From contig CANTUQ010000055.1 of assembly GCA_947683425.1 (NCBI GenBank), positions 23,678,001 through 23,742,000 of the forward strand: a stretch of 64,000 nt of DNA, read 5' to 3'. Numbering within the stretch: position 1 is the first letter of the stretch; each line of letters starts with the position of its first letter. The DNA is from Excoecaria cochinchinensis. Taxonomy: Eukaryota; Streptophyta; Magnoliopsida; Malpighiales; Euphorbiaceae. Under the pieces are notes generated by a model. That model made no database searches. It was given only the letters and a program-made list of their open reading frames with translations, and was not told where the DNA came from. A program made the position numbers and the translations under genes. Below, piece by piece: positions 11,301 through 22,649 of this stretch.

Positions 11301-13007
11301 ACACAGAAGGAATTGAATATGAGACAGCGTCGTTGGCTTGAGTTGTTCAAGGATTATGACTGCATTGTGGATTACCACCCAGGTAAGGCCAATGTAGTCG
11401 CTGATGCTTTGAGTCGGAAGTCGATGTCGGCCTTATTTCTGAGGCATTTTAGATGGAGATTTGGTTCAGATGGTGCTTTGATTGCTCAGTTGAGAGTGAA
11501 GCCTACCTTGAGACAGAGGATTGTTGATGCTCAGAGGGATGATGAGAGACTACAACAGATTATGCAAGAAGTTAGAAAGGGTAAATAGTCAGAGTTCTCA
11601 GTTCAGGATGGGGTACTTATGTACAAGAACCGATTGTGTGTACCAGAGGATGTAGAATTAAGAAAACAACTTTTGAGTGAGGCACATAGTACAGTTTTCA
11701 CCATGTATCCTGGTGGTGAGAAGATGTACCGCGATATGAAACAGTTTTTTTGGTGGTCTGGTATAAAGAAAGATATTGTGGATTTTGTATCTAAGTGCTT
11801 GACATGTCAACAGGTTCAGGCCGAGCATCAAGTTCCTTCGGGATTGCTCAAGCCTTTATCCGTCCCCGAGTGGAAATGGGATGATATAGCCATGAACTTT
11901 GTAACGGGTTTACCTTTAACTCATAAAAAGCATGATTCTGTTTGGGTGATAGTGGATCATCTTACAAAGTCAACTCATTTTTTGCCAGTTAGAATGGATT
12001 ACCCGATGGATAGATTGGCCAGTATCTATGTGGATGAGATAGTTCAGTTGCATGGAGTGCCTTTGTCCATAGTTTCAGATCGGGACCCAAGGTTTACTTC
12101 TAAATTTTGGAAAGAGTTACAAGAAGCTTTGGGTACCAAGTTAAATTTTAGTACAGCATTTCATCCTCAGACAGATGGTCAGTCCGAGCGGGTTATACAG
12201 ATTTTGGAAGATATGTTGCGAGCTTGTACCTTGGATTTTCCAAGTAGTTGGGACAAATATGTAACGCTTATGGAGTTTGCCTACAACAATAGTTATCAGT
12301 CAAGTATCGGTATGTCACCATATGAAGCTTTATATGGTCGGCAGTGTAGAACTCCGATTTGTTGGACCGAGTTATCTGAGAGGTCAGTGATTGGACCAGA
12401 TTTGGTTAGAGATACAGAGGAAAAGATCAGAGTTGTGCAACAGAATTTAAAAGCGGCTAAGGATCGACAACAGTCATATGCAAACTTGAAGAGGAAAGAT
12501 GTGCAGTTTGAAGTTGGAGACAAAGTTTTCCTCAAGGTATCTCCTTGGAGGAAGATACTTCGGTTTGGAAAGAAAGGTAAGCTTAGTCCTCGCTACATTG
12601 GACCGTATGAGATTTTATCTAAGATTGGTCCGGTAGCCTATAGATTGGCATTACCGATGGAGTTGTCTAAGTTGCATGATGTGTTCCATGTTTCGATGCT
12701 TCGTCGGTATAGATCGGATCCTTCACATGTTTTGTCGGTTCAAGATGTGCGAGTGCAACCTGATTTTTCTTATGATGAGGAACCAAAAGCTATTCTAGCC
12801 CGAGAGATGAGACAGTTAAGGAGTAAACAAATTCCTTTGGTTAAAGTGTTATGGGATCACCATGGAGTCGAGGAAGCTACTTAGGAAACCGAGGAATCAA
12901 TGAGAGCTCAGCATCCGCAATTGTTCAGTTTAGGTGAGAATTTCGAGGACGAAATTCTTATTAGTAGGGGAGAGTTGTCACACCCCGTTTACCCCTTAGT
13001 AGTATGA
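8370..13007 (+). pseudogene. B Gag-Pol polyprotein with four premature stops
   Basis: A single frame runs from the ATG at 8370 (just after TTTTAG) into the 3' LTR, where it ends at 13007. Domains in order: gag (about 8600-9110), Ser/Arg-rich linker, CCHC knuckle (CFRCGSTEHLMANC, about 9340-9381), protease box (LIDPGSTHSYL, about 9633), RT (active site FIDDILVYS, about 10640), RNase H (IYSDASGVGLG, about 11080), integrase (catalytic Asp in VIVDHLTKS, Asp in SIVSDRDPRF, Glu in DGQSERVI) and a C-terminal chromodomain (about 12770-12900). Stops are TAG 9222, TGA 9477, TAG 11586 and TAG 12882. Comparison with A indicates CAG or TGG origins for three of them. The second His of the integrase zinc finger is Tyr (MYPGGEKM; A has MHPGSEKM), also a C-to-T change. 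The element is probably not autonomous now, but RT and integrase catalytic residues remain. Confidence 0.93.
12963..12975 (+). other. B polypurine tract
   Basis: AGTAGGGGAGAGT immediately precedes the 3' LTR start TGTCACACC at 12976. The same tract precedes A's LTR starts at 18488 and 36971. It primes plus-strand synthesis. Confidence 0.88.
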
Positions 13008-15862
13008 GCCATGTATATATGTACAATTGTATGTATTTTGATATGTAATAAGGATATTTTGAGTATATTGCATGTTATAAGGGTTATAATAACATGTGGG
13101 TGCATATATGTTATTAGGGTGTGAATTAGTTGGGAAATACTTATGTGTGCATGCATATACCATAGTAGGATGTGAGTAAGGGAGTAGTGTTTGTGTGTGG
13201 TGAGTGTAGCATAGTAGAGGGAATCTAAGTGAGATATTATTGTGTGGGGATACTCATACCTATGTAGAGTGCATTATTAGGGTATTTTATTGGGTGTTTT
13301 ACTCACACACTAGTAGGGTGTGTTAAGTGAGAATGTGTTGAGTGTGTGTAAGAGTAAAATTGTTGGGTGTGAGTGATTGGTTCGCACCAATGAGGAGTTG
13401 ACATGTGGGAAAGGGTAGCAAAAGAGAGTGAAGTGGAGAGGGATGTGTATGTATTCCCGTAAACTTAATTCTTCATCCTATTCTTCATTTCCTTCATCTT
13501 CTTCTTCACCTTCTTCATCCTTTTCTTCTTCAATTTCTTCACATCTAAAAATCCTAGCTTAAATCTAAGAAATTGTGGGTAAAAATCAATAAATCTTGCA
13601 TTAATTTAGTAAGATCAACTCCTAATTTTATCTTAATTATCCAATTTCTTTTATTTTTGTTGGATTTTAATTTAGGTTATGTGTTTTGTGTATTTTTGGT
13701 GAATTGATGATTAGTTGAGCCTCCTCCAAATTCTAAAGGCAAGGAAAAGGTTGGATCTAGTGGGATCAAGTGAAAAAAATTCAGGTTTGGGATTTTGTTG
13801 GAAATTATTTGTGATTTGTTTGGGAATTTGATTGTTAATTTATGTGTTTTGATGGTTTGGATTAAATTTGGTGAATTGATGGTGTAAAATGGGTTGATTT
13901 GAAGTTGTTGAATTTCAACGGGTAAATCTGTTTTTGAGGGACAGATTGACCTTTGCTCATTGTTTTTAGTATAAATCGAGTTTTACAACTCTAAATTGCA
14001 TAATTCAAGTTAGGTTAGAACCATGACATCTGTGGATAAAGGTTTTTAGAAGAAACCATAATTTAATTCGGACTCTAACCATTTCAAAATCACCCATTAC
14101 AGTAGCGAAAATTGTCAGGTGTGTCAGTGGAGTAGGGTAGAAACATTTGAGTATATCTCTCTGAATTCAGCTCCAAACGATCTGAAAGTTTGTCCATATA
14201 AAGCTAACATCTTGAGGATTAATTGTTATGAAGACCACATGGTTTGAAAATGTCTTTTACGTGTCCAAAAATGCATTTAAAGTCAGTAAATGGATTCTGC
14301 CCTGTGTCTGGGGACTAGTTGGAAAGCACACAGATTGACCTTTGCTCATTTTTTTCAGCATAAATCGAGTTTTATAACTCTAAATTGCATAATTCCAGTA
14401 AGGTTAGAACCATTACATCTGTGGATAAAAGTTTGTAGAAGAAACCATAATTTAATTCGGACTCTAACCATTTTAAAATCGCCCATTACAGTAGCGAAAA
14501 TTGTCAGGTGTGTCAGTGGAGCAGGGTAGAAACATTTGAGTATATCTCTCTAAATTCAGCTCCAAACGATGTGAAATTTTGTCCATATAAAGTTAACATC
14601 TTGAGGATTAATTTTTATGAAAACCATTTGGTTTAAAAATTTCGTTTACTTGTTCAAAAATGCATGTAAAGTCAGTAAACAGATTCTGCCCTGTGTCTGG
14701 GGACTGGTTGGAAAGAAATGTTACTTATTTTATAATTAGGTAATGAGGTTATGTAATTAAATTAACCGTGAATTAAATAAATTATTATAATGAAGAATTA
14801 ATAAATATGATAATTAATTTATGCATGTTAAATTCAATAGTTATTCTTATTGAACAAATGTGTAACTAAATGTGAATTGTGTTATACATGACCTGCTAGA
14901 GTCAAGTCAGTGGATAGTTAGGCATGCCTAATAGAGTCTTTTAGCTGCAGCCCTTTTGAATGTATTGGATCCTGATCAGATCCCCGTATGGTTCCTCGGG
15001 AACCCTTTTTAAATGTGTTTGAATCCTCGCGATTCCTTTTAATATGTTTGGATCTTGTTTAAGGTCCCCCTTTAAATGTTTTGTAAATATTAAATAAAAT
15101 GATTTTCGATTCGTACCCGTAAGGTATCGCTATGCGTCGATTCGTGCCCGTAAGGCATCGCTATGCGTCGATTCGTACCCGTAAGGTATCGCTATGCGTA
15201 TACTCGTTATCCACTATTATGAGTCAGCAGGATCTTTATTTAATATGTGATTTGTTATGTTACCGTTGATTATACAAGGTAGTACTTGAATGAGATAATA
15301 TGGATATGGATATAAACATGAGATGCAGAATGTATGTTGTAAACTGGAGACTATGTGTATACATATTATGACATGAATTATTGTATATGCCATTATGAAT
15401 GTGTTATGCATTGACGACCATTGTGAATGGCCGTCCATATAATATGTGTGAATCCCCACTAAGCGTTTATCGCTTAGTACGGTGTGTCTACCCGTGCCGG
15501 TACTTAAGAAGCTTTGTTTAGAGTGAGTCGCTGCAATCAAGCCAACACAGCAAGGTTTAGAGTTTGGAGTTTATTCGTGGATTGATGATTCTTTTTATAT
15601 ATTGATTTCGAAATGGCTTCCGCTTATGTACTTCTATATTGGGCATGTAATAATAATTTTGGCATTAGCCAGTTTGATTGGAACTATTGTAATGGCTTTT
15701 GGGTTGTATTGATAAATGATGAATTGTGTGTATGTTTCTCCGCACAGAAAAATTTTAATTATCCTGTAATTCAGTATACATGTTTATGTATGATTATATT
15801 ATTTGTATAGTATCTGCTTGGTGACACCCCGACTCATACGGGTATGGGTAGGGGGTGTTACA
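12976..15862 (+). repeat. B 3' LTR (2887 bp)
   Basis: Nearly identical to 5362-8250, with about 32 differences including two short indels, and with the same 390-bp duplication (13941-14718), 31-bp array (15108-15200) and stem-loop chain. The CTAAGCG/CGCTTAG hairpin is at 15459-15477. It ends GGTGTTACA at 15862 and is followed by the ATGTG target duplication. Confidence 0.95.
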
Positions 15863-18519
15863 ATGTGTATCGACTATAGGCAAATTAATAAAGTCATAGT
15901 GAATAATAAGTATTTCTTGCCTAAAGTCGAGGATTTGTTTGATCAGCTTAGAGGTGCGGTTGTCTTTTCAAAAATTGATCTCCGATCGGGCTATTATCAG
16001 TTGCAAGTTCAAGACGTGGATGTGGTTAAGACTGCCTTTTGGACGTGATATGGTCATTATGAGTTCCTTGTGATGCCGTTCGGTTTGACTAATGCACCTG
16101 CGGCTTTTATAGATTTGATGAACCGAGTGTTTAGGCCATAACTCGATCAATTTATAGTAGTGTTTATTGATGACATTTTGGTTTACTTGAAGGATGAGAG
16201 TGAGCATGCAGAGTATCTTCGGTTAGTGCTGCAAGTTTTGAGGGAGCATCGTTTATTTGCGAAGCTTAGCAAGTGTGATTTTTGGCTTCGAGAGATGTCT
16301 TTCTTGGGCTACATTGTGTCAACTAAGGGTATTCAAGTGGATCCAGCTAAGATTGAGGCGATTGTGGATTGTAAAGCGCCTAGGAATGTCACTAAGGTGA
16401 GAAGTTTTCTCGGTTTAGCTGGGTATTACCGTCGATTTGTGAAGTGTTTTCGGTTATTGCTGCTCCTATGACGAGATTGTTGAGGAAAGGAGTCAGATTT
16501 GAGTGCCCGAATAAGCGCCAGGCTTGTTTTGAGAAGCTGAAGAGGTTGTTGGTTGAAGCTCCTTTACTTACTCAGCCCCGATCGGGTATAGAGTTTGTAA
16601 TGTACAGTGATACATCAGGTGTCGGGCTCGGTTGTGTGTTGATGCAAGAGGGTAAAGTTGTTGCTTATACATCTCGTCAGTTGAAGTCTCATGAGAAGAA
16701 CTATCCGACGCATGATTTAGAGTTGGCGGCTGTGATCTTTGCTTTAAAGATTTGGCGGCATTATCTGTATGGGGAGAAATGTAGGATTTTCACATATTAT
16801 AAGAGTTTGAAGTACCTCCTCACACAGAAGGAATTGAATATGAGATAGCGCCGATGGTTGGAATTATTTAAGGATTATGATTGCATTGTGGATTATCATC
16901 CGGGTAAGGGTAATGTGGTTGTGGATGCTCTGAGTCGAAAGTCGGTTTCAGCTTTATTTTTGTGGTGGTTCGGATGGAGATTTGATTCAGAAGGGGCTCT
17001 AGTCGCCCGATTGAGAGTGCAGCCGACATTAAGACAGTCGATTGTGGATGGTTAGAGGTATGATTTGAGATTGCCGCAGGTTTTGCAAGAGGTCAGATTG
17101 GGTAAGCAGTCAGAGTTCTCAGTTTTAGATGAGGTGCTTATGTATCGGAATCGTTTGTGTGTGCCCGAAAGTGATGAGTTAAGGAAGAAGCTTTTGAGTA
17201 AGGCACACACAATGGTCTTTACTATGCATCCTGGCAGTGAGAAGATGTATCGGGACATGAAGCAGTTCTACTTGTGGTCTGGAATGAAGAGAGACATTGT
17301 GGAATTCGTGACGAGGTGTTTGACTTGTCAGCAAGTAAAGGCTGTGCATCAAGTTCCTTCGGGATTGCTCACTCCTTTATCCATTTCTCAGTGGAAATGG
17401 GATGACATTGCAATGGATTTTGTGTCAGGTTTGCTAGTGACTCAGTGGAAGCATGATTCGGTTTGGATGATTGTGGATCGGCTTATGAAGTCAGCTCATT
17501 TTCTACCGGTCAGAGTGAATTATTCAATGGATAAGTTGGCCAGTGTTTATGTGGATGAGGTAGTTTGACTGCATGGAGTGCCATTGTCTATAGTGTCCGA
17601 CCGGGATCCAAGATTCATATCAAAGTTTTGGAAAGAGTTACAGCAAGCCTTGGGTACCAAATTGAATTTTAGCACGGCATTTCATCCTCAGACAGATGGT
17701 TAGTCCAAGCGAGTTATCCAGATTTTAGAGGATATGCCTCAAACTTGTGCTTTGGATTTTTCTGGCAGTTGGGACAAGTATGTGCGGCTTATGGATTTTG
17801 CCTGCAATAATAATTTTCAGTCCAGTATTGGGATGTCACCATTTGAAGCTTTGTACGGTCGGCCATATAGGACACCAGTCTGCTGGATAGAGTTAACCGA
17901 GCATTCATTCGTTGGGCCAGAGATGATCAGGGATACAAAAGAGAAGATCAGAGTTGTGCAGCGAAATTTGAAGGTGGCTAAGGATAGGCAGAGATCCTAT
18001 ACCAATCTAAAGAGAAAGGATATTCAGTTTGAGATCGGGGACAAAGTTTTCCTTAAGGTTTCACCTTAGAGAAAAGTATTGCGGTTCGACAAGAAAGGTA
18101 AACTTAGTCCTCGGTTCATTTGACCTTATGAGGTTTTGGAGAGAGTTGGTCTGGTAGCCTATAGGTTGGCTTTACCGTTGGAGTTAGCCAGGATGCATGA
18201 CGTCTTCCATGTGTCCATGCTTCGTTGGTACTGTTCGGATCCTTCGTATGTGTTATCAGTTTGTATTCAGTCGGATTATTCATATGATGAAGAACCGAAA
18301 GCCATCATTGCTCGAGAAGTTAGATAGTTAAGGAAAAAGCAAGTTCCTCTGGTCAAGGTTCTTTAGCAACATCATGGAATCGAGGAAGCAACTTGGGAAC
18401 TAGAGGCGACTATGAGGATTCAGTATCCACAGTTGTTCAGTTCAAGTGAGAATTTCGGGGACAAAATTCTTATTAGTAGGGGAGAGTTGTCACACCCCAT
18501 TTTTCCCCTAGTAGTTTGA
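15863..18519 (+). pseudogene. A pol, part 2 (RT to chromodomain), first copy
   Basis: This continues A's RT directly after element B, with IDYRQINK, the active site FIDDILVYL at about 16164-16190 and the RNase H connection. A one-base shift at about 16444 moves the frame. RNase H (MYSDTSGVGLG), integrase (zinc finger, VIVDRL, SIVSDRDPRF, DGxSKRVI) and a chromodomain (YDEEPKAII...VKVL) follow. The polyprotein ends at 18519, a few codons inside an LTR start. Stops lie at about 16046, 16139, 16846, 17053, 17566, 17701, 18067, 18121, 18325 and 18363. The DDE residues are still readable. Clearly dead. Confidence 0.9.
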
Positions 18520-18550
18520 GCCATGTTTGCATATGTGTCTGTGTATGTGT
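18488..18550 (+). repeat. 63-bp stub of A-type LTR at a recombination junction
   Basis: After the polypurine tract an LTR begins (TGTCACACCCCATTTTTCCC) but runs only to 18550. There the sequence switches back into RNase H coding (GAGAAGAACTATCCGACGC). The stub matches the first ~60 bp of the LTR at 36971, apart from two substitutions and a 2-base indel. The switch shows only 1-2 bases of shared sequence, so it looks like illegitimate recombination rather than a template-aligned event. Confidence 0.88.
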
Positions 18551-20060
18551 GAGAAGAACTATCCGACGCATGATTTAGAGTTGGCGGCTGTGATCTTTGC
18601 TTTGAAGATTTGACGGCATTATATGTATGGGGAGAAATATAGGATTTTCACAGATTATAAGAGTTTAAAGTACCTCTTCACACAGAAGGAATTGAATATG
18701 AGATAGCGCCGATGGTTGGAATTATTTAAGGATTATGATTGCATTGTGGATTATCATCCGGGTAAGGGTAATGTGGTTTCGGATGCTCTGAGTCGAAAGT
18801 CGGTTTCGGCTTTGTTTTTGTGATGGTTCGGATGGAGATTTGATTCAGAAGGGGCTCTGGTCGCCTGATTGAGAGTGCAGCCGACATTGAGACAGTCGAT
18901 TGTGGATGCTTAGAGGTATGATTTGAGATTGCAGCAGGTTTTGCAAAAGTTCCGATCGGGTAAGCAGTCAGAGTTCTCAGTTTTAGATGGGGTGCTTATG
19001 TATTGGAATCATTTGTGTGTGCCCGAGAGTGATGAGTTAAGAAAGAAGCTTTTCAGTGAGGCACACACTACTGTCTTTACTATGCAACCCGGCAGTAAGA
19101 AGATGTATCGGGACATGAAGCAGTTCTACTGGTTGTCTGGAATGAAGAGAGACATTGTGGAATTCGTGACGAGGTGTTTGACTTGTCAGCAGGAAAAGGC
19201 TGAGCTTCAAGTTCTTTCGGGATTGCTCACTCCTTTATCCATTCCTCGGTGAAAATTGAATGACATTACAATGGATTTTGTGTCAGGTTTGCCAGTAACT
19301 CAGCGGAAGCACGATTCGATTTGGGTGATTGTGGATCGGCTTACGAAGTTAGCTCATTTTCTGCCGGTCAGAGTGAATTATTCGATGGATAAGTTGGCCA
19401 GTATTTATGTGGATGAGGTAGTCTGACTGCATGGAGTGCCGTTGTCTATAGTGTCCGACCGGGATCCAAGATTCACATCAAAGTTTTGGAAAGAGTTACA
19501 GCGAGCCTCAGGTACCAAATTGAATTTCAGCATGGCATTTCATCCTCAGACAGATGGTCAGTTTGAACAGGTTATCCAGATTTTAGAGGATATGCTTCGA
19601 GCTTATGCTTTGGATTTTTCTGGAAGTTGGGACAAGTATGTGTGGCTTATGGAGTTTGCCTGCAACAACAGTTTTTAGTCCAGTATTGGGATGTCACCAT
19701 TTGAAGCTTTGTACGGTCGGCCATATTATTTCTCCAGTCTATTGGATAGAGTTAAGCGAGCATTCATTCGTTGGGCCAGAGATGATCAGGGATACAAAAG
19801 AGAATATCAGAGTTGTGCAGCGAAATCTGAAGGTGGTTAAGGATAGGCAGAGATCCTATGCCAATCTAAAGAGAAAGGATATTCGGTTTGAGAACGGGGA
19901 CAAAGTTTTCCTTAAGGTTTCACCTTGGAGAAAAGTATTGCGGTTCGGCAAGAAAGGTAAACTTAGTCCACAGTTCATTGGACCTAATGAGATTTTGGAG
20001 AGAGTTGGTCCGGTAGCCTATAGGTTGGCTTTTCTGTTGGAGTTGGCCAGGATGCATGAC
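18551..20060 (+). pseudogene. A pol, duplicated second copy (RNase H to integrase)
   Basis: It repeats 16693 onward with an offset of 1858 bases. It contains the RNase H end, the integrase zinc finger and the catalytic core (VIVDRL, SIVSDRDPRFTSKFW, TDGQFEQVI), and stops at a Met-His-Asp point (20060), where element C begins. It shares with copy 1 the stops after NMR, in VDA/VDG and after DEVV, so the two copies separated after A was already inactive. It also has its own stops and shifts, for example at 18613, 19250 and 19676. The chromodomain part resumes at 36721. Confidence 0.9.
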
Positions 20061-21591
20061 GGGAGATTATTTATTTTGAGGACTTTGGTCCTCGCATGCA
20101 TTTATTATAAAAATGATGTTTTTATTGTGGGAATTTTTCATTGGATGAAAAATAGGACATTGGATCCTTAATTTTATGAAAATCTCTTTTTATTAAATAT
20201 AAAACATTCATCAATTTTTATATTTAGCGAGATACAAAAGGTATATTCATGTACATAAAATAATTAATAAATAAACAAAAGAATGAAATAACTAAAAAAG
20301 GTTAGAAAACCAAACTGGACGAAATCCTTCGAGCATGGTAGATTGCCCCTTCGGCTCAAGACAGTCCAAGAAAATCATATATGCTCAAAAAAGGTTAATG
20401 GGTGTTAATATACAAAAGCGCAATATAAATAAAGCTCTAAAACTTGAGAGAGATAGAAAAAGGAAAAGAAAAGGGAGTTTGAAAATATGGAGGCAGAACC
20501 CAGGGACAGCCACTGCCGAGTGACCGACGGGCGTCAGTCAAGGTGACCAACATGTCCCGTCGCTCACTCGAGAGAGGGCATCTATAGGAAGGGTGACCAA
20601 CGTTCGGTGAAACAGATGACCCGTCGATCAACGCTGTCTCTGAAAAAACGATAGCGAAACCAATTTTTCAAAGCAAAAACAGATTTTTACCACAAAAACG
20701 AGATAAAAATGATCAAAATAAAGAAAGATAAAAGCAAAAAGTCAGAAAAACAAGAATAAAAATAAAGATGAAGTAATAAGGAGAAGAAGTCCGGAATATT
20801 TACCCTCAAACAATATTTTGGTTGGATTTTTGGTGTCGATTAGAGTCCCACACGCTCCACGATAAGACAAAAGAAAAGATCAAAAATGAGGAAAATAGAT
20901 TGTTTCCTTCTTGATCCTTCAAAAAACTGAATTTTGGAATCAAAACCTTAGGAAAACTAATTAGATTTAGCTCTTTTTTAATGGTTCGATTCTTAAACTA
21001 AAAGAGATTTCTTCATATTTGTATTTGCTGGAGGAGAGAGAAAATAAGTGTTAATTTTGAAAGAGTTTCCCCTTTAGAAATTTCTCCAACCCCTTTCTAG
21101 GTGGGAAATGAAAGCTTTTATAGGCTAGGGGTGACCGACGGGCGTCGGTTCAATCCTACTGACACAAGGATTCAACTGACGGGCCTGAAAATCTTACCGA
21201 CGGGCGTCGGTTCATTCCTACTGACACAAGGATTCAACCGACAGGCCTGCAAAATCTCACCGACGGGCGTCGAAAAGGTCACGTGTTCCGGGAAATAAGG
21301 TTGCGGGCTCCGGAAAATCAGGTCCCTCCGACAGGCGTCGGAAAATCCCATTAGCCGTCTGTGACCCGAAGCGATGGTCTTGTCTTTGACAGATGGGCAG
21401 ACCGCCGATGGAGAAAAATACACCTTTTTGACCCAAAAATTCCCCATTTCCTCCCTCTTTCCTACGAAGACTGGAAGAAAACATTTCTCGTGAAGCAGGG
21501 GACCAAAACCTTCGAATGTTGTACGGACTCGAATGCTGATTCCTCGTTGGGCAATCTCTAATCCAAACCGTTTCGGGACACGGTGCTTACA
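20061..21591 (-). repeat. C 3' LTR, truncated at its 3' end
   Basis: It matches 35182-36720 of the other LTR with a few percent difference but lacks the part equivalent to 34596-35181. The deletion junction with A lies at a shared GACG (A reads GCATGACG, the LTR reads AAGACGAGAG), which suggests microhomology-mediated loss. It has the LTR TATA box on the minus strand at 21115-21124 and the GACCGACGGGCGTCGGT palindrome beside it. Confidence 0.9.
21133..21275 (-). repeat. 62-63-bp tandem repeats built on a palindrome, C LTR
   Basis: The palindromic word ACCGACGGGCGTCGGT (arms ACCGACG/CGTCGGT) recurs at about 21134, 21196 and 21259, separated by a spacer starting TTCAATCCTACTGACAC. A further ACTGACGGGCC half-word lies inside each spacer. 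The same array is at about 36256-36400 in the intact LTR. The array sits upstream of the minus-strand TATA box. Confidence 0.88.
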
Positions 21592-21604
21592 GTTGCCCCC
21601 AATT
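21592..21604 (-). other. C polypurine tract
   Basis: On the minus strand the sequence reads AATTGGGGGCAAC and then TGTAAGCACC, the LTR start. This is the plus-strand primer of element C and fixes its orientation. Confidence 0.8.
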
Positions 21605-21769
21605 TTGGGGAAAACTAGCGCACGAGTGCCTAGATGATCCAAAATTCAGAGAAAGTAACAAAAAAAGGAAGAAAAGTGTACCTGTAGCGATTCTTACCTT
21701 TCGTGTCCCTCGTCAGGTAGACTTCATCTCAGTCTGCTCAACGGATGGAAACGTCCCTACCGGTCTCGT

Positions 21770-22200
21770 CTCGACCTATAAGGCGTTGGTGAGATGCAGC
21801 GTTCTCTAGCTACGACCTCGGTGGGAAGAGCAGTGTTTTATAACTGCAGCTTCGATTGGTGAGATGTGGTACCCTCTGACCACAAGCTCGAGGTGAAGTT
21901 CTCTTGCTAACCCCCATCCGATCTGCAAGGTGCGTAGCACTCTCTGGCTACCGCGTGAACTGTGAGATGTAGCGCTCTCTGGCTACAGTCTCAAGGTGTG
22001 AATAGCAGTGTTCTCTAACTGCAACTTCGGTTGTGAAGTTCCCTTGTTAACCCCCATCCGATCTGCAAGGTGTGTAGCACTCTCTGGCTGCCCGTGAACT
22101 GTGAGATGCAGTACTCTCTGACCACAATCTCGATTTGTTGGAGTTCTCTTGCTAACCCCCATCCGATATGCAAGGCATGTAGTGTTCTCTGGCTGAGTGA
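21770..22200 (-). repeat. Tandem repeats in C 3' untranslated region
   Basis: A block containing AACCCCCATCCGATCTGCAAGG followed by a TCTCTGGCT motif recurs at about 21895, 22035 and 22141, a spacing of 140 and 105 bases. Shorter sub-repeats (GTGAGATG...CTCTCTGGCTAC) fill the gaps. Such hypervariable tandem repeats between the last ORF and the 3' LTR are known from Tat elements. Between 22200 and 22650 I see only AT-rich sequence. Confidence 0.8.
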
Positions 22201-22649
22201 TTCGGCAGGACATGAAGTTCGATCTGTCTTTCCTCAGATTGTGATTGATGTCCGTATTTGGACCGGTGTTAAGCAATATCCCTGTATGGCAAAGGATTTT
22301 GTTAATTCATGTATGAGTTATTCCCTTTCAATATGCTCATAAAGGATTTGGTTTTATTATCCTTTTTCTCATCTCATTATCATTATTTTCATCATGTTTT
22401 GTGTCATTGTATTGCTTTTTATCATTTTTCTCGTCATATGATCATTTTGATTTTTGATATGAATGGGTATAAGAGCATACAATTATCTTTAATGCGAGTA
22501 AAGCATAAATAAAGATAGAAATAAATAAATAAATATACAAAGCTAGAAATAAAAGTTTTCCACTAACATCAGCTTTTGTATAATATATATACAACCGCAA
22601 CAATAATGAACAAAATACAAAAAGAATGTCATCCAAATTCACTGAATGA

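Larger units (their letters stand above)
5362..15862 (+). mobile_element. Full-length Tekay/Del-type Ty3/gypsy element B, TSD ATGTG
   Basis: The 10,501 bp element has LTRs at 5362-8250 and 12976-15862. It is bounded by the perfect 5-bp duplication ATGTG (5357-5361 and 15863-15867) and interrupts A's RT codons between MC and IDYRQ. All parts are present in order: LTR, PBS, a single gag-pol frame, polypurine tract, LTR. I count about 32 differences between the LTRs, about 1.1%. At an assumed rice LTR rate of 1.3e-8 per site per year that is roughly 0.4 million years. B is the clearest recent insertion in the window. Its coding frame has four premature stops and no frameshift that I can see. Confidence 0.96.

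Noticed and set aside
20335..20631. Short frames in C's LTR (repeated at 35456-35755)
   Set aside because: Duplicated only because both LTRs carry them. No start context or domain.
21133..21275. Repeated palindromes considered as a CRISPR-like array
   Set aside because: Spacers are themselves repeats of one unit and the array lies in a plant LTR beside a TATA box. No cas genes, eukaryotic context.
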